A DNA stretch of 64,000 nucleotides from Saccharomonospora azurea NA-128 (lineage in GTDB: Bacteria; Actinomycetota; Actinomycetes; Mycobacteriales; Pseudonocardiaceae): positions 2,254,602-2,318,601 of the forward strand of contig NZ_CM001466.1 of assembly GCF_000231055.2 (NCBI RefSeq), written 5' to 3'. The position numbers were made by a program, and so were the translations under genes. Positions within the stretch are counted from its first letter, which is position 1, and every line of letters starts with the position of its first letter. This document shows positions 1 through 22,729 of the stretch, one piece after another. Under the pieces are notes generated by a model that was given only the letters and a program-made list of their open reading frames with translations, made no database searches and was not told the origin of the DNA.

Positions 1-14299
<14,299 letters not shown>

Positions 14300-14347
14300 C
14301 GCCAATACTCCCCACGCACTTCGTCAGTACGAACTCAAGCGGCCCGG

Positions 14348-15322
14348 TCAGCCCCGGCGGTAGCGCAACACGCGTGCCTGGTTCACGGGCGTGACGTCGA
14401 AATTGCTCTTGGTCACGGACAACCGGTGCCACATCCGGTCGAGCCCGACCACGTACAGCCGCCGCACCCCGAGCCCGGCCAACGCCGGGGCGGTGGACAG
14501 CCAGTTCAAGGGGCGCACGAACCCGCTCGCCACCATGTCCCGCACCCCGGCCCCGGTCGTGACGACGGATCCGTCCTCATCGGACACGATCGGCACGGCG
14601 GGGTCGGCGAACTCGACGTCGGCGAGCACCTCCTTCGCGACCCTCTCGCTCAGGGGCGCGAAGACGGCGCAGTGTGCGGGCGGGTCCATCGTCTGCAGTG
14701 CGTACCCGCCCGCGCTGCTCACCGTCGCCGTGAAGTCGGCCAGGTGCTCGCGCGGCAGCGTGATCAGGTAGTGGCCTTCGTCGACCCGGCCGGACACCTC
14801 GTGGAAGACGTCCCGGGCAGCGAGGTCGGCGAGGATGTCGTCCCTCCGCTTCGCCGGCAGCCGCGTCACGACCTGCGTGACCAGCTCTCGGTGCTCGGAA
14901 CGGAAGTACTCCAGCTCGCACTCACCGATCCGCGCGATCACCGACACGGCGGTTTCCAGGGAGAGACACCCCGCGTACGTGGCCGCGATCTGCTCTCCGA
15001 AACTCATGCCCAGGCAGTACCGCGGCTCCACACCGAGTTCCTGGCGGGCCCAGTCCGCCAGCGCGAGCGCGTTCACGAGCGAGGCCACGCGCGCGACCGG
15101 TGAGGCGTAGTCGTCCGAGTCGCGCAGCGCCCGGGTCACCGACCGGCCCAGCACGTCGTCGGCGACGGCGAGCCGTTCGCGCGCGTGCGGACTCAGCACG
15201 AAGAACTTCCCGATCTCCGCGAGTGTGAACGCGTCGAGTCCGGGAAAGAAGAAAGCGGACGCATCGCCACCGTTTTCGGAAACCACGTGGACCGGATCGA
15301 CCACGGGATTTGTTCCGGCCAT
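14348..15322 (-). CDS. Discrete acyltransferase, putative PKS starter-loading enzyme
   Basis: A 324-residue stand-alone protein of the FabD/PKS-AT fold. The nucleophile motif is GMSFG (canonical GHSxG), and the catalytic His lies in PPAH where extender ATs have YASH or HAFH. An ungapped alignment from the active Ser with AT1 of the neighbouring PKS puts Ile at Ser+25, where carboxylated-extender ATs have the conserved Arg (RIGE versus LRSQ). The usual FPGQGSQ loop reads FPGLDA. The enzyme therefore probably does not handle malonyl-type substrates. The next gene starts 48 bases downstream with a free N-terminal ACP and no loading AT, so this protein likely charges that ACP. Discrete loading ATs of macrolactam pathways (VinK type) are the closest functional precedent I know; that link is inference. 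The start has a strong GGGAGGA six bases before the ATG. Confidence 0.82.
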   Translation of the reverse strand: MAGTNPVVDPVHVVSENGGDASAFFFPGLDAFTLAEIGKFFVLSPHARERLAVADDVLGRSVTRALRDSDDYASPVARVASLVNALALADWARQELGVEPRYCLGMSFGEQIAATYAGCLSLETAVSVIARIGECELEYFRSEHRELVTQVVTRLPAKRRDDILADLAARDVFHEVSGRVDEGHYLITLPREHLADFTATVSSAGGYALQTMDPPAHCAVFAPLSERVAKEVLADVEFADPAVPIVSDEDGSVVTTGAGVRDMVASGFVRPLNWLSTAPALAGLGVRRLYVVGLDRMWHRLSVTKSNFDVTPVNQARVLRYRRG

Positions 15323-15441
15323 GATTTCCTCCCAGCGAAACGATATCCGGCCTCATCAATGGGCACGAAAGATCGCCGAATACCGCCGCTGGCGAGCATA
15401 AACCCGATGATCGATGCGAGGCACCCCTACTCGACCCCGAC

Positions 15442-16947
15442 TCACGCGATGCGGCGCATCTGCTCCCACAATCGCGGCCATTCGGCCAGGGGCTGTTCGC
15501 ACACCCACATCGGCACGTTCGACGCCAGGTTCGTCACGCCGTACGGGTCGGCGGTGGCACCGGCCGGGCGCACCGATCCGAAGAACCGGCGCAGCTCCGC
15601 GTCCTCGCCGCCGACGACGAGCACGGTCGTGGTGTGGTCCGGCGGTGCGCCGAAGTACCAGTACCCGCGGTGCGGGCTGTACACGGCGGGCACACCGTGC
15701 TCGGGACCGAACCTGTACAGGGCACCGGCCTGGGCGTAGTCGTCGGTCAGCACCGCGGTGTCCGGGGGCAGTTCCTCGTAGACCTCGCCGACGGACCGCG
15801 CGAACTCGGGCCACCCCACCGTCTGCACGGACTCGGCGTCCCGCTGGATCGACGACGCCAGCGACTGCACGGGCACCACCGGCAACGTCAACAGGACCGC
15901 GAACGCCGCGGTGGCCGTCAACGCCGGCCAGGCCACCCACGGCACCCAGCGGGTCCGCGGCGACGGCCCGAGCCCCGACGCGCCCGCGGCCATCAGCAAC
16001 GGGAACATGCCGCCCAGGTAGTCCGCCCGGCCGTTCACCGCGACGAAGACGACCACCAGACCGAGGAACGACCACCCGAGGAAGCGCCACGGCCGCAGCT
16101 CCCGCGAGGCCACCAACCTCCCCACGCCGTACACCAGCAGCACCGCCGACAGCCCGGCCAGGGACAGCAGCGTCGGCACGAACCCGGCCCGGCCACCCGT
16201 CGCCTCGGCGGCGTCGGCGATGGCCTCGCTCATCTCCACCTGAGGCCACCCGTGGGTCGCCTGCCACAACACCGTCGGCAGTGCGGCCACCACGGCGATC
16301 CCCGCACCGAGCCACAGCTTCGGACGCGCGAAGACCTCGCGAGGCCCCACGATCGCGGCTGCCACGACCGTGACGACCAGGAAGAACACGATGAGGTACT
16401 TGGCCTGCAGTGCCAGACCGGCGCTGAGGCCGAGCAGCACCAGCAGCCGGTCGTCCCGCGAGCGCACCCAGCGGACCAGCAACAAGGTGGTGAGGGCCCA
16501 GAAGAACATGTCCAGCGAGTTGGTCGCCAACCAGTGGCCGACCAGCAGGGTGATCGGCGTGGTGCCGTAGGCGATCGAGGCGATCACCTGGGCGCGCCTG
16601 CCGCCCCCGAACTCGCGCGCGATGGCCGCCGTGACCAGCATCCCCAACACGACGCACGCGATCGCCGGCAGGCGCACCGCGACAAGCGAACCACCGGAGA
16701 TCCAGTCCAGCGTCCACGCCAGCACCGGCACGAGCGGAGGCTGGTCGACGTAGCCCCAGTCCAGGTGGGCACCGGCGGCGAGGAAGTACAGCTCGTCACG
16801 GTGATAGCCGTAGGCCCAGCTCGTCCCCAGCAGCACCAGGCCGACGAGTCCGGCGAGCAACCCGACCGGTCTGCCGTGGAAGGCGGGCCGCGCGTCGTCT
16901 CCCCCTCGCTCGGCCGCCGTCTCGTGGTCGGACACGAGTTGACTCAC
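15442..16947 (-). CDS. GT39/PMT-like membrane glycosyltransferase
   Basis: About 501 residues and polytopic. The first periplasmic loop carries HRDELYF, the acidic pair typical of GT39/ArnT-like enzymes that use polyprenyl-phosphate sugars, and then DQPPLVP. About ten hydrophobic segments follow and a hydrophilic C-terminal domain ends the protein. The chosen GTG start at 16947 has GGGGAG six bases upstream; the open frame extends further 5' but that extension looks non-coding. It lies on the same strand as the discrete AT, 119 bp upstream of it. It could glycosylate a cell-envelope lipid or protein, or attach a sugar to the polyketide after export. The sequence does not decide, and cluster membership is uncertain. 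Confidence 0.8.
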   Translation of the reverse strand: MSQLVSDHETAAERGGDDARPAFHGRPVGLLAGLVGLVLLGTSWAYGYHRDELYFLAAGAHLDWGYVDQPPLVPVLAWTLDWISGGSLVAVRLPAIACVVLGMLVTAAIAREFGGGRRAQVIASIAYGTTPITLLVGHWLATNSLDMFFWALTTLLLVRWVRSRDDRLLVLLGLSAGLALQAKYLIVFFLVVTVVAAAIVGPREVFARPKLWLGAGIAVVAALPTVLWQATHGWPQVEMSEAIADAAEATGGRAGFVPTLLSLAGLSAVLLVYGVGRLVASRELRPWRFLGWSFLGLVVVFVAVNGRADYLGGMFPLLMAAGASGLGPSPRTRWVPWVAWPALTATAAFAVLLTLPVVPVQSLASSIQRDAESVQTVGWPEFARSVGEVYEELPPDTAVLTDDYAQAGALYRFGPEHGVPAVYSPHRGYWYFGAPPDHTTTVLVVGGEDAELRRFFGSVRPAGATADPYGVTNLASNVPMWVCEQPLAEWPRLWEQMRRIA

Positions 16948-17307
16948 AACGCACTCCCCGTCCCCCGCTAATCGCGATCTCTGTGACTCCCCTTCGACAT
17001 TAAACACCCGAAAGCAACGTGCCGACCACTTTGTTTTTCCTGCGCTGCATCGAGGCTCGACAACAGTTCTCCGAACCACGAACTCCGTTACCGGGACCAT
17101 TCTCGACATCGCGTCGACAATCGCGCAGCAGGGGCGTGACAATGGAACGCCGATCCCATTCGATTCCGGTCGACCGTGCGCTTGCCGCGGTGGCGACTAG
17201 GGGCTGAATAGGGGTTCTGCCGCCCCGTCCAGGCCCCCATTCTGGAAGGCCAGGTGTGGCCGTCGTGTGTGCGCGGCCGGATGCTTGTGGTCGGGGAGGA
17301 ACGGCTC
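16948..17307. promoter_or_regulatory. Divergent intergenic region between GT39 gene and P450
   Basis: About 360 bp with no convincing gene. It must hold the promoters of the leftward GT39 gene and the rightward P450. It is less GC-rich around 17000-17100 (a TTTGTTTTTCC run near 17031). I see no clear inverted repeat that could be named as an operator. Confidence 0.45.
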
Positions 17308-18573
17308 ATGACAACGGCGACCAGGAGCAGAGCGGGCGACATCCGGCTCGGCGCCACTCTCTTCGCGGCCCGGGCACTGATCCGCCTCAGCGGGGTCCTG
17401 GGCGATCCGTTCGCGGATCTCTTGCGTGGTCAGGAGAACCCGTACCCCGTGCACGACCGGGTGCGCGCCAAGGGACCGCTTCACCGCAGCAAGCTCGGCC
17501 CGTACGTGACCGCGAGCCATCCTCTGATCAACTCGATCCTGCGGGACAAGCGGTTCGGCATCCGCACCACCGACGGTCGGCTGCCCGCGGCGCAGGTGGA
17601 CGACCTGCCGAAGCTCGACGTGTCGTTCCTCGAACTCGACCCACCGGACCACGGCAGGCTCCGTAAGCTGGTCGCGCCGTCGTTCACTCCGCGCCGGATC
17701 GAACGGTTCCGCCCGGCGATCCAGCGTGCCTGCGACGGCCTGCTGGACGAGCTCGACCACCACGACACTTTCGACCTGGTGACGCAGTTCGCCACCCGGC
17801 TGCCGCTGGCCGTGGTCGGTGAGCTTCTGGGCATCGGCGAGGACCGCTGGGACGACTTCCTGCGCCACGGCGCCGTCATCGGAGCTACTTTGGACGGTGT
17901 CAGCTCCGTGGGCTTCGCCAAGGAGTTGAAGGTCGCGCTCCGCGAACTCCACGTCCTCTTCGGAGAGCTCGTCGAACAACGACGCGCCGACCCACGCGAC
18001 GACCTGACCACGGCACTGGTGCAGGCGCAGGCCGACGACAAACTCACCGCGGACGAGCTGCTCAACATCTTCGGCCTGCTGGCCATCGCGGGTTCGGAGA
18101 CGACGGCGAACCTGATCGGCAACGGCACGCTCGCCCTCCTTCGACACCCCGAGCAATGGGCAGAGCTCCGGGACGATCCCGACCTCGCCCCCAAGGTCGT
18201 CGAGGAGACCCTGCGCTACGAGTCGCCGGTGCAGCAGTCACAACGCGTCCCCCACGAGGACGTCGAGCTGCACGGCCTCACCGTCCCCGCGAACAGCCAG
18301 GTCATCCTGCTGATCGGCGCCGCCAACCGCGACCCCGAGGTGTACCGGGAGCCGAACACGTTCGACATCCACCGCACCGACGGACCCGACCACCTCTCGT
18401 TTTCCAGCGGCATCCACTACTGCATCGGCGCGCCACTCGCCCGCCTCGAAGGGGACATCGCGTTCCGCAGCCTGGTGACCCGCATGCCCAAGCTCACGCT
18501 CGGCGGCACACCGAAGGTCCGCCGCTCGCTGGTCATCCGCGGGCTGCGTTCGCTCCCGCTCCGCGCGTCCTGA
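17308..18573 (+). CDS. Cytochrome P450 monooxygenase
   Basis: A 421-residue soluble bacterial P450. Visible motifs: I-helix AIAGSETTAN (acid-Thr pair for O2 activation), K-helix EETLR (ExxR), and the heme loop FSSGIHYCIGAP with the Cys thiolate ligand. The ATG at 17308 is preceded by GGGGAGGA; in-frame starts further upstream lack such a site. It is transcribed divergently from the GT39 gene and PKS, and a 14-bp-stem terminator follows the stop. It needs ferredoxin and reductase partners, which are not encoded nearby. The likely role is oxidative tailoring of the polyketide, inferred from position. An independent catabolic P450 is possible. Confidence 0.93.
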   Translation: MTTATRSRAGDIRLGATLFAARALIRLSGVLGDPFADLLRGQENPYPVHDRVRAKGPLHRSKLGPYVTASHPLINSILRDKRFGIRTTDGRLPAAQVDDLPKLDVSFLELDPPDHGRLRKLVAPSFTPRRIERFRPAIQRACDGLLDELDHHDTFDLVTQFATRLPLAVVGELLGIGEDRWDDFLRHGAVIGATLDGVSSVGFAKELKVALRELHVLFGELVEQRRADPRDDLTTALVQAQADDKLTADELLNIFGLLAIAGSETTANLIGNGTLALLRHPEQWAELRDDPDLAPKVVEETLRYESPVQQSQRVPHEDVELHGLTVPANSQVILLIGAANRDPEVYREPNTFDIHRTDGPDHLSFSSGIHYCIGAPLARLEGDIAFRSLVTRMPKLTLGGTPKVRRSLVIRGLRSLPLRAS

Positions 18574-18598
18574 AACGCCGTCGAGTTGCCGGAAAAGA

Positions 18599-18630
18599 GC
18601 TGAGCGGCGGACCGGAGTCCGCCGCTCAGC
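18599..18630. terminator. Bidirectional terminator hairpin
   Basis: Perfect 14-bp stem (arms 18599-18612 and 18617-18630) with a CGGA loop, between the convergent P450 and ABC permease genes. Confidence 0.85.
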
Positions 18631-18657
18631 CGTGGTCCGCGGCCGTGTGTGGGGGGA

Positions 18658-20211
18658 TCACACACCCTGTCGGACCACTCCCAGGAGGTCAACCGCGCCG
18701 ACCTCCAGCCTCCGTGCCGCGATGCGCCCGCACAGCCACGCCATCACCACGCCCGTGAGCACACCCACCGGAACCGCCGTCCAGCTCAACAGCGGGTCGT
18801 CGTCGACGACACCCGGGATCAACAACGCCGCCGACGGACCGACCATGGCCAACACCAGCGGGATGATCGCCAGTTGCAGGTAGTGCGGGTTCGTCCCCGA
18901 CGTGAACGGGTTGTTGTCGGCGTTCTTCGGCACCGGATAGGCCGCGATGACCGACAACAGCACGACAGCCCCCGAACAACCACCGACGAGCGCGGGCAGC
19001 AGGGCCAGCACCCACGGCCAGGCCCACTCCAACCCGCTCACCACGGTGAGCAGGAGCGTGAGGACGATGCAGAACGGCGTCACCACGGCCGCCCACGCGA
19101 GCTGCCGCCCGCGGACGTCCGCCCTCAACGCGTTCGGACTCAGGATGGTGTGCCACAGCTTGGTGCCGTCGAGACCGTACAGATTGGACGTCTCCGCGCA
19201 GGCCAGCACCAGCACGAACATCCCGCCGAACGGCAGGAGCACATCGAATCCGCTCATCGCGGGGACCACCGCACCCGGCAGAGCCGCCAGCGACGTCACC
19301 AGCACGGCCCGCCGCCGGGCGTCCCGGCTCCAGGTGAGGACCTCCTTGACGGCGACGGCGCCGACCGGGTTGGCGGGGAACACGCGGCGCAGCACGCCGT
19401 CTCCGGCCCGCTGGTCGCGTCCGCTCGCCGACCGCGTCGTCATGCGCCGCTCGATCAACGGCGCCCAGGCCGCCATCAGTCCGGCCACCAGCACGGCCAG
19501 GCCGGCCAGCGCCGCCACCACGACGAGCCAGTCGGACCGTCCCGCCGCCTCGACCGCGGAGGTCGCCCACCCCGAAGGCAGGACGTGGAGCACCGTGGAG
19601 AAGACCGGCGCTTCGCCGTTGACGACCGCAGGGCCCAACGACTGGATCGGGTACCGCAGCAGGAACGCGCTGACGCAGAGGAACGCCACCAGCAGCAGAG
19701 CGATGTCCCTGCCGCGCCGCGAGCGCAGAGCGGCGCCCAGTCCGGCGATCACCACGCGTCCCACGAGCACCAGGAACACCGTCTGGAGCACGAGCGCGGG
19801 CACCGCGACCACCACCGCGGCCGTGCCGAGACCGCTACCGACCACCACGAGCGCGACGCCCGCCACCAGGGTGACGATCGCGCCGGGCCCCACGAACGCG
19901 ATGCCGAGGAGGCCGACGGCCACCTGCCGCGAGGTCAGCGGCAGCAGCACGAAGTGCTCGGGACGGAGCGTCTCGTCGCCGCCCCCGGTCAGCATCGGCA
20001 CGACGATCCAGCAGACGAACCACGCGAGGAACGCCAGCGCGACCATGTCCCCGGTGATCGCGTCGGTCGGGAAGTCCACGGCCGCGAGAACGATCGTCAC
20101 CCCGGCCGCCAGCAGGCCGAGCAGGAACTTCCCGACGCTGGTGATCGCTTGCTCCGGGCGGAGCGAGTGCCGCGCGACACGCAGTCGCATGCGGATCAGG
20201 ACGCCAACCAT
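18658..20211 (-). CDS. ABC transporter permease subunit
   Basis: About 517 residues with roughly a dozen hydrophobic segments and little sequence between them, as in ABC-2-like exporter permeases fused from two six-helix halves. The start is placed at the ATG at 20211, which overlaps the end of the ATPase gene by 16 bases and suggests translational coupling; a second in-frame ATG lies at 20190. The upstream partner encodes the nucleotide-binding subunit, so the two form one exporter. The substrate cannot be read from sequence. The location beside the polyketide genes makes export of the product or a resistance role possible, but many actinomycetes carry such pairs elsewhere. Confidence 0.82.
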   Translation of the reverse strand: MVGVLIRMRLRVARHSLRPEQAITSVGKFLLGLLAAGVTIVLAAVDFPTDAITGDMVALAFLAWFVCWIVVPMLTGGGDETLRPEHFVLLPLTSRQVAVGLLGIAFVGPGAIVTLVAGVALVVVGSGLGTAAVVVAVPALVLQTVFLVLVGRVVIAGLGAALRSRRGRDIALLLVAFLCVSAFLLRYPIQSLGPAVVNGEAPVFSTVLHVLPSGWATSAVEAAGRSDWLVVVAALAGLAVLVAGLMAAWAPLIERRMTTRSASGRDQRAGDGVLRRVFPANPVGAVAVKEVLTWSRDARRRAVLVTSLAALPGAVVPAMSGFDVLLPFGGMFVLVLACAETSNLYGLDGTKLWHTILSPNALRADVRGRQLAWAAVVTPFCIVLTLLLTVVSGLEWAWPWVLALLPALVGGCSGAVVLLSVIAAYPVPKNADNNPFTSGTNPHYLQLAIIPLVLAMVGPSAALLIPGVVDDDPLLSWTAVPVGVLTGVVMAWLCGRIAARRLEVGAVDLLGVVRQGV

Positions 20212-20984
20212 TCCAGCCCTTCGACACCGTCGTTGCGGGCACCGACCAGGGCCACGAACGCCTGCTCCAACCCCTGCTCGCCACCGCGGACCTCGTCGAC
20301 GGGCCCCGCCGCGACGACCGCCCCGTCGGACATGACACCGACGTGGTCGCACATCAACTCGACCAGAGCCATCACGTGACTGGACAGCACCACCGCACCG
20401 CCGGCAGCGACGAACCGGGTGAGGATCGTGCGGATCGTCGCCGCCGACACGGGGTCCACCGCCTCGAACGGCTCGTCGAGGATCAGCAGTTTCGGCGCGT
20501 GCAGCAGCGCGTTCGCCAGGCCGATCTTCTTCCGCATCCCGGCGGAGTAGTCGATGATCAACGTGCGTTCGGCCTCGTCCAGGCCCATCACCTGCAGCAA
20601 CTCGTCGGCGCGCGCCTCGGTCACGTCGCGGTCGAGCCCGCGGAGGAGACCGCTGTAGACGAGCAGCTCGCGCCCCGTCAGGCGCTCGGGCACGGCCAGC
20701 CCGTCCGGCAACACGCCGATGAGGGACTTCGCCTTGGCGGGCTCCTGCCAGACGTCGACGCCGAAGATGCGCACCGATCCGGCGTCCGGGCGCAACAGGC
20801 CGACGGCCATGGACAACGTGGTGGTCTTGCCGGCTCCGTTCGGCCCGACGAGACCGAAGAAAGAACCGCGCCCCACGGTGAGGTCGACCGAGTCGACCGC
20901 GACCTTCTCGCCGAACGTCTTGCGCAGGCCCGAGATCACCATCGGTTCGGCGCCGTCGTCGACGGCCGTCAGTTCGTCAGCCAC
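20196..20984 (-). CDS. ABC transporter ATP-binding protein
   Basis: Nucleotide-binding subunit of about 262 residues. Walker A is GPNGAGKTT, the signature is YSAGMRKK (a variant of LSGGQ), Walker B is LLILDEPFEAVDP, and the H-loop is SSHVM. The signature variant is common in ABC-2 exporters of the DrrA/CcmA group. It is the first gene of a two-gene operon with the overlapping permease. The start is uncertain: GTG at 20984 (GGAA seven bases upstream), ATG at 21002 and GTG at 21017 are all in frame. Confidence 0.9.
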   Translation of the reverse strand: MADELTAVDDGAEPMVISGLRKTFGEKVAVDSVDLTVGRGSFFGLVGPNGAGKTTTLSMAVGLLRPDAGSVRIFGVDVWQEPAKAKSLIGVLPDGLAVPERLTGRELLVYSGLLRGLDRDVTEARADELLQVMGLDEAERTLIIDYSAGMRKKIGLANALLHAPKLLILDEPFEAVDPVSAATIRTILTRFVAAGGAVVLSSHVMALVELMCDHVGVMSDGAVVAAGPVDEVRGGEQGLEQAFVALVGARNDGVEGLEWLAS

Positions 20985-21168
20985 AAGCCGATTCCAGCAC
21001 ATCTTCCGCACGCGCACGCTCGTCAGTCGGTACCAACCTTCACCGGCTCCTCCTCCGATGTGATGAGCCGGGGATCGGCCCGATTACCGATGACCCTCTC
21101 CGGACGCATTCCATAGCCTCGACGGAGTAGGAACGGCGATTCTGCGCCTTCGATCAATGGGGGTCTCG

Positions 21169-21546
21169 ATGACCGCAAGCGCGGCGAGGAAAGTGACGTT
21201 ACTTCTGGTGCCGATGATCGTTCTCACCGGCGGCTGTCGACTCGCCGAGGAGGCGAGTGCGGTCAAGGACAAGGCCGAGGTCTGCGTCGAGGCCCTTCAT
21301 CTCTCGTCGATGGTGCCGGACTACGAGAAACTCGACGAGCAGTCGGGGGAACTCGAACGTCGGGCCGAGGAGCTGCGCGAGCTCGCCGACTCGGCGGCGG
21401 ATCGCGACGTCGCGGGCGCGATCGGCAACATCGCGGACCAGTACGCCCGCGCCCAGCAGCGCAAAGCCGCCACCGTCGAGGCGTTCGCCCGGTGGGTCGG
21501 CGACACGATCGACAACATCGACCACCTTCGCGAGGTCTGCACTTGA
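21169..21546 (+). CDS. Small putative lipoprotein
   Basis: A 125-residue protein with a short basic N-terminus, a hydrophobic core and a lipobox-like LTGGC at about residue 23, predicting a lipid-anchored Cys. The mature part is highly charged and helical (SGELERRAEELREL region), likely a coiled coil, with a second Cys two residues from the end. The start is the ATG at 21169 with GGGGG upstream; an ATG four codons earlier is less well spaced. Its stop overlaps the next gene's ATG by one base (TGATG), so it is co-translated with the DUF418 membrane protein. No known family recognised. Confidence 0.7.
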   Translation: MTASAARKVTLLLVPMIVLTGGCRLAEEASAVKDKAEVCVEALHLSSMVPDYEKLDEQSGELERRAEELRELADSAADRDVAGAIGNIADQYARAQQRKAATVEAFARWVGDTIDNIDHLREVCT

Positions 21547-22727
21547 TGAACCGCCGCGCCACTGGCCACGGGAATCGACTCGTTCACGTCGACGCTTTGC
21601 GCGGATTCGCCCTGCTCGGCATTCTCGCCGTCAACATGGCGTTGTTCTCCTCCGGATTCGCTTTCACCGGTATCGCCGATCCGACGTTCACCTCCTTCAC
21701 CGACAAGGTTGTCACCTGGACGGTGTACTTCCTCTTCACGATGAAGTTCTACCTGCTGTTCTCGTTTCTCTTCGGGTACAGCTTCACCCTCCAGTTGGAT
21801 TCGGCGCAGCGAAAGGGTCGCCGCTTCACTCCGGCCTTCCTGCGGCGATTGGGCGCGCTGTTCGTCCTCGGCGTCGCTCACGCGGTGCTGCTGTTCCCGG
21901 GCGACATCCTGTCGACCTACGCCGTTCTCGGGTTGCTGCTGCTCGCGGTGCGTCGCATCCGGCCCCGCACGGCGGTCGTGCTGGCGGGCCTCCTGACCGT
22001 CGCCACGACGGGCGCGGTGGTCCTGGTCGCCCTGTCCGGTTCACTCGCGGCCGACCCCGCGGCGGCGCTGGTGGAGGGGCAGCGTGCCACCGAGGCCCTG
22101 CGCGGCTCGCCGAGCGAGGTCATCGCCGAACACGTCCGCACGGTCCCGTGGATTCTCGGCACGCTCGTCGTGCAGGGACCGCTCGCCTTCACGTCGTTCC
22201 TGCTCGGGCTCGCGGCCGGCAAGATCCGCGCTCTCGGGGATCTCCAGAGGCACCAGCGCGTCCTGCAGCTGCTGCAGTGGGTGGGCCTGCCCGTCGGGTT
22301 GTCGGGCTCGCTCGTCTTCGCCAGCTTCGGCGGCACACACGACACGTTCGCCACCGCCGTCGGGTACGCCACCGCGCCCCTGCTGACGGCCGCCTACGCC
22401 GCCACGATGCTGCGGGTGTTCTCCTCGCCGCGGGCGGCGGTGTTCACCGAGTTCCTCGCCGCGGCCGGACGGCTCGCGCTGTCGAACTACCTGCTGCAGT
22501 CGGTGATCTGCGCGCTCGTGTTCACCGGCCTCGGGGCCGGGTTGATCGGGCAGGTGAGCCCCGGCGTCGTCCTCAGCATGACCTTCGCGGTCTTCGTCGT
22601 TCAGATCATCGGGAGCTACCTGTGGTGTCAGCGGTTCCGGTACGGACCGGTGGAATGGCTGCTGCGGGCGGTCACCTACGCCTCCTGGAATCCCCGGTCG
22701 GCCGGGAGACAGCAGGTGACCGCCTGA
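21546..22727 (+). CDS. DUF418 family membrane protein
   Basis: A 393-residue polytopic protein. The N-terminus VDALRGFALLGILAVN is the typical opening of DUF418/heparan-alpha-glucosaminide acyltransferase-like proteins, and the C-terminal GPVEWLLRAVTY is the signature end of DUF418. About nine to ten membrane segments are visible. The biochemical function of the family is unknown. It is translationally coupled to the upstream lipoprotein gene. A second DUF418 gene is at 27603-28763. Its stop is only two bases from the convergent penicillin-acylase gene, so the two transcripts must overlap. Confidence 0.85.
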   Translation: MNRRATGHGNRLVHVDALRGFALLGILAVNMALFSSGFAFTGIADPTFTSFTDKVVTWTVYFLFTMKFYLLFSFLFGYSFTLQLDSAQRKGRRFTPAFLRRLGALFVLGVAHAVLLFPGDILSTYAVLGLLLLAVRRIRPRTAVVLAGLLTVATTGAVVLVALSGSLAADPAAALVEGQRATEALRGSPSEVIAEHVRTVPWILGTLVVQGPLAFTSFLLGLAAGKIRALGDLQRHQRVLQLLQWVGLPVGLSGSLVFASFGGTHDTFATAVGYATAPLLTAAYAATMLRVFSSPRAAVFTEFLAAAGRLALSNYLLQSVICALVFTGLGAGLIGQVSPGVVLSMTFAVFVVQIIGSYLWCQRFRYGPVEWLLRAVTYASWNPRSAGRQQVTA

Positions 22728-22729
22728 CC

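Noticed and set aside
18649..20379. Long + strand open frame rich in His, Gln and Arg
   Set aside because: Antisense to the ABC permease, with no credible domain.
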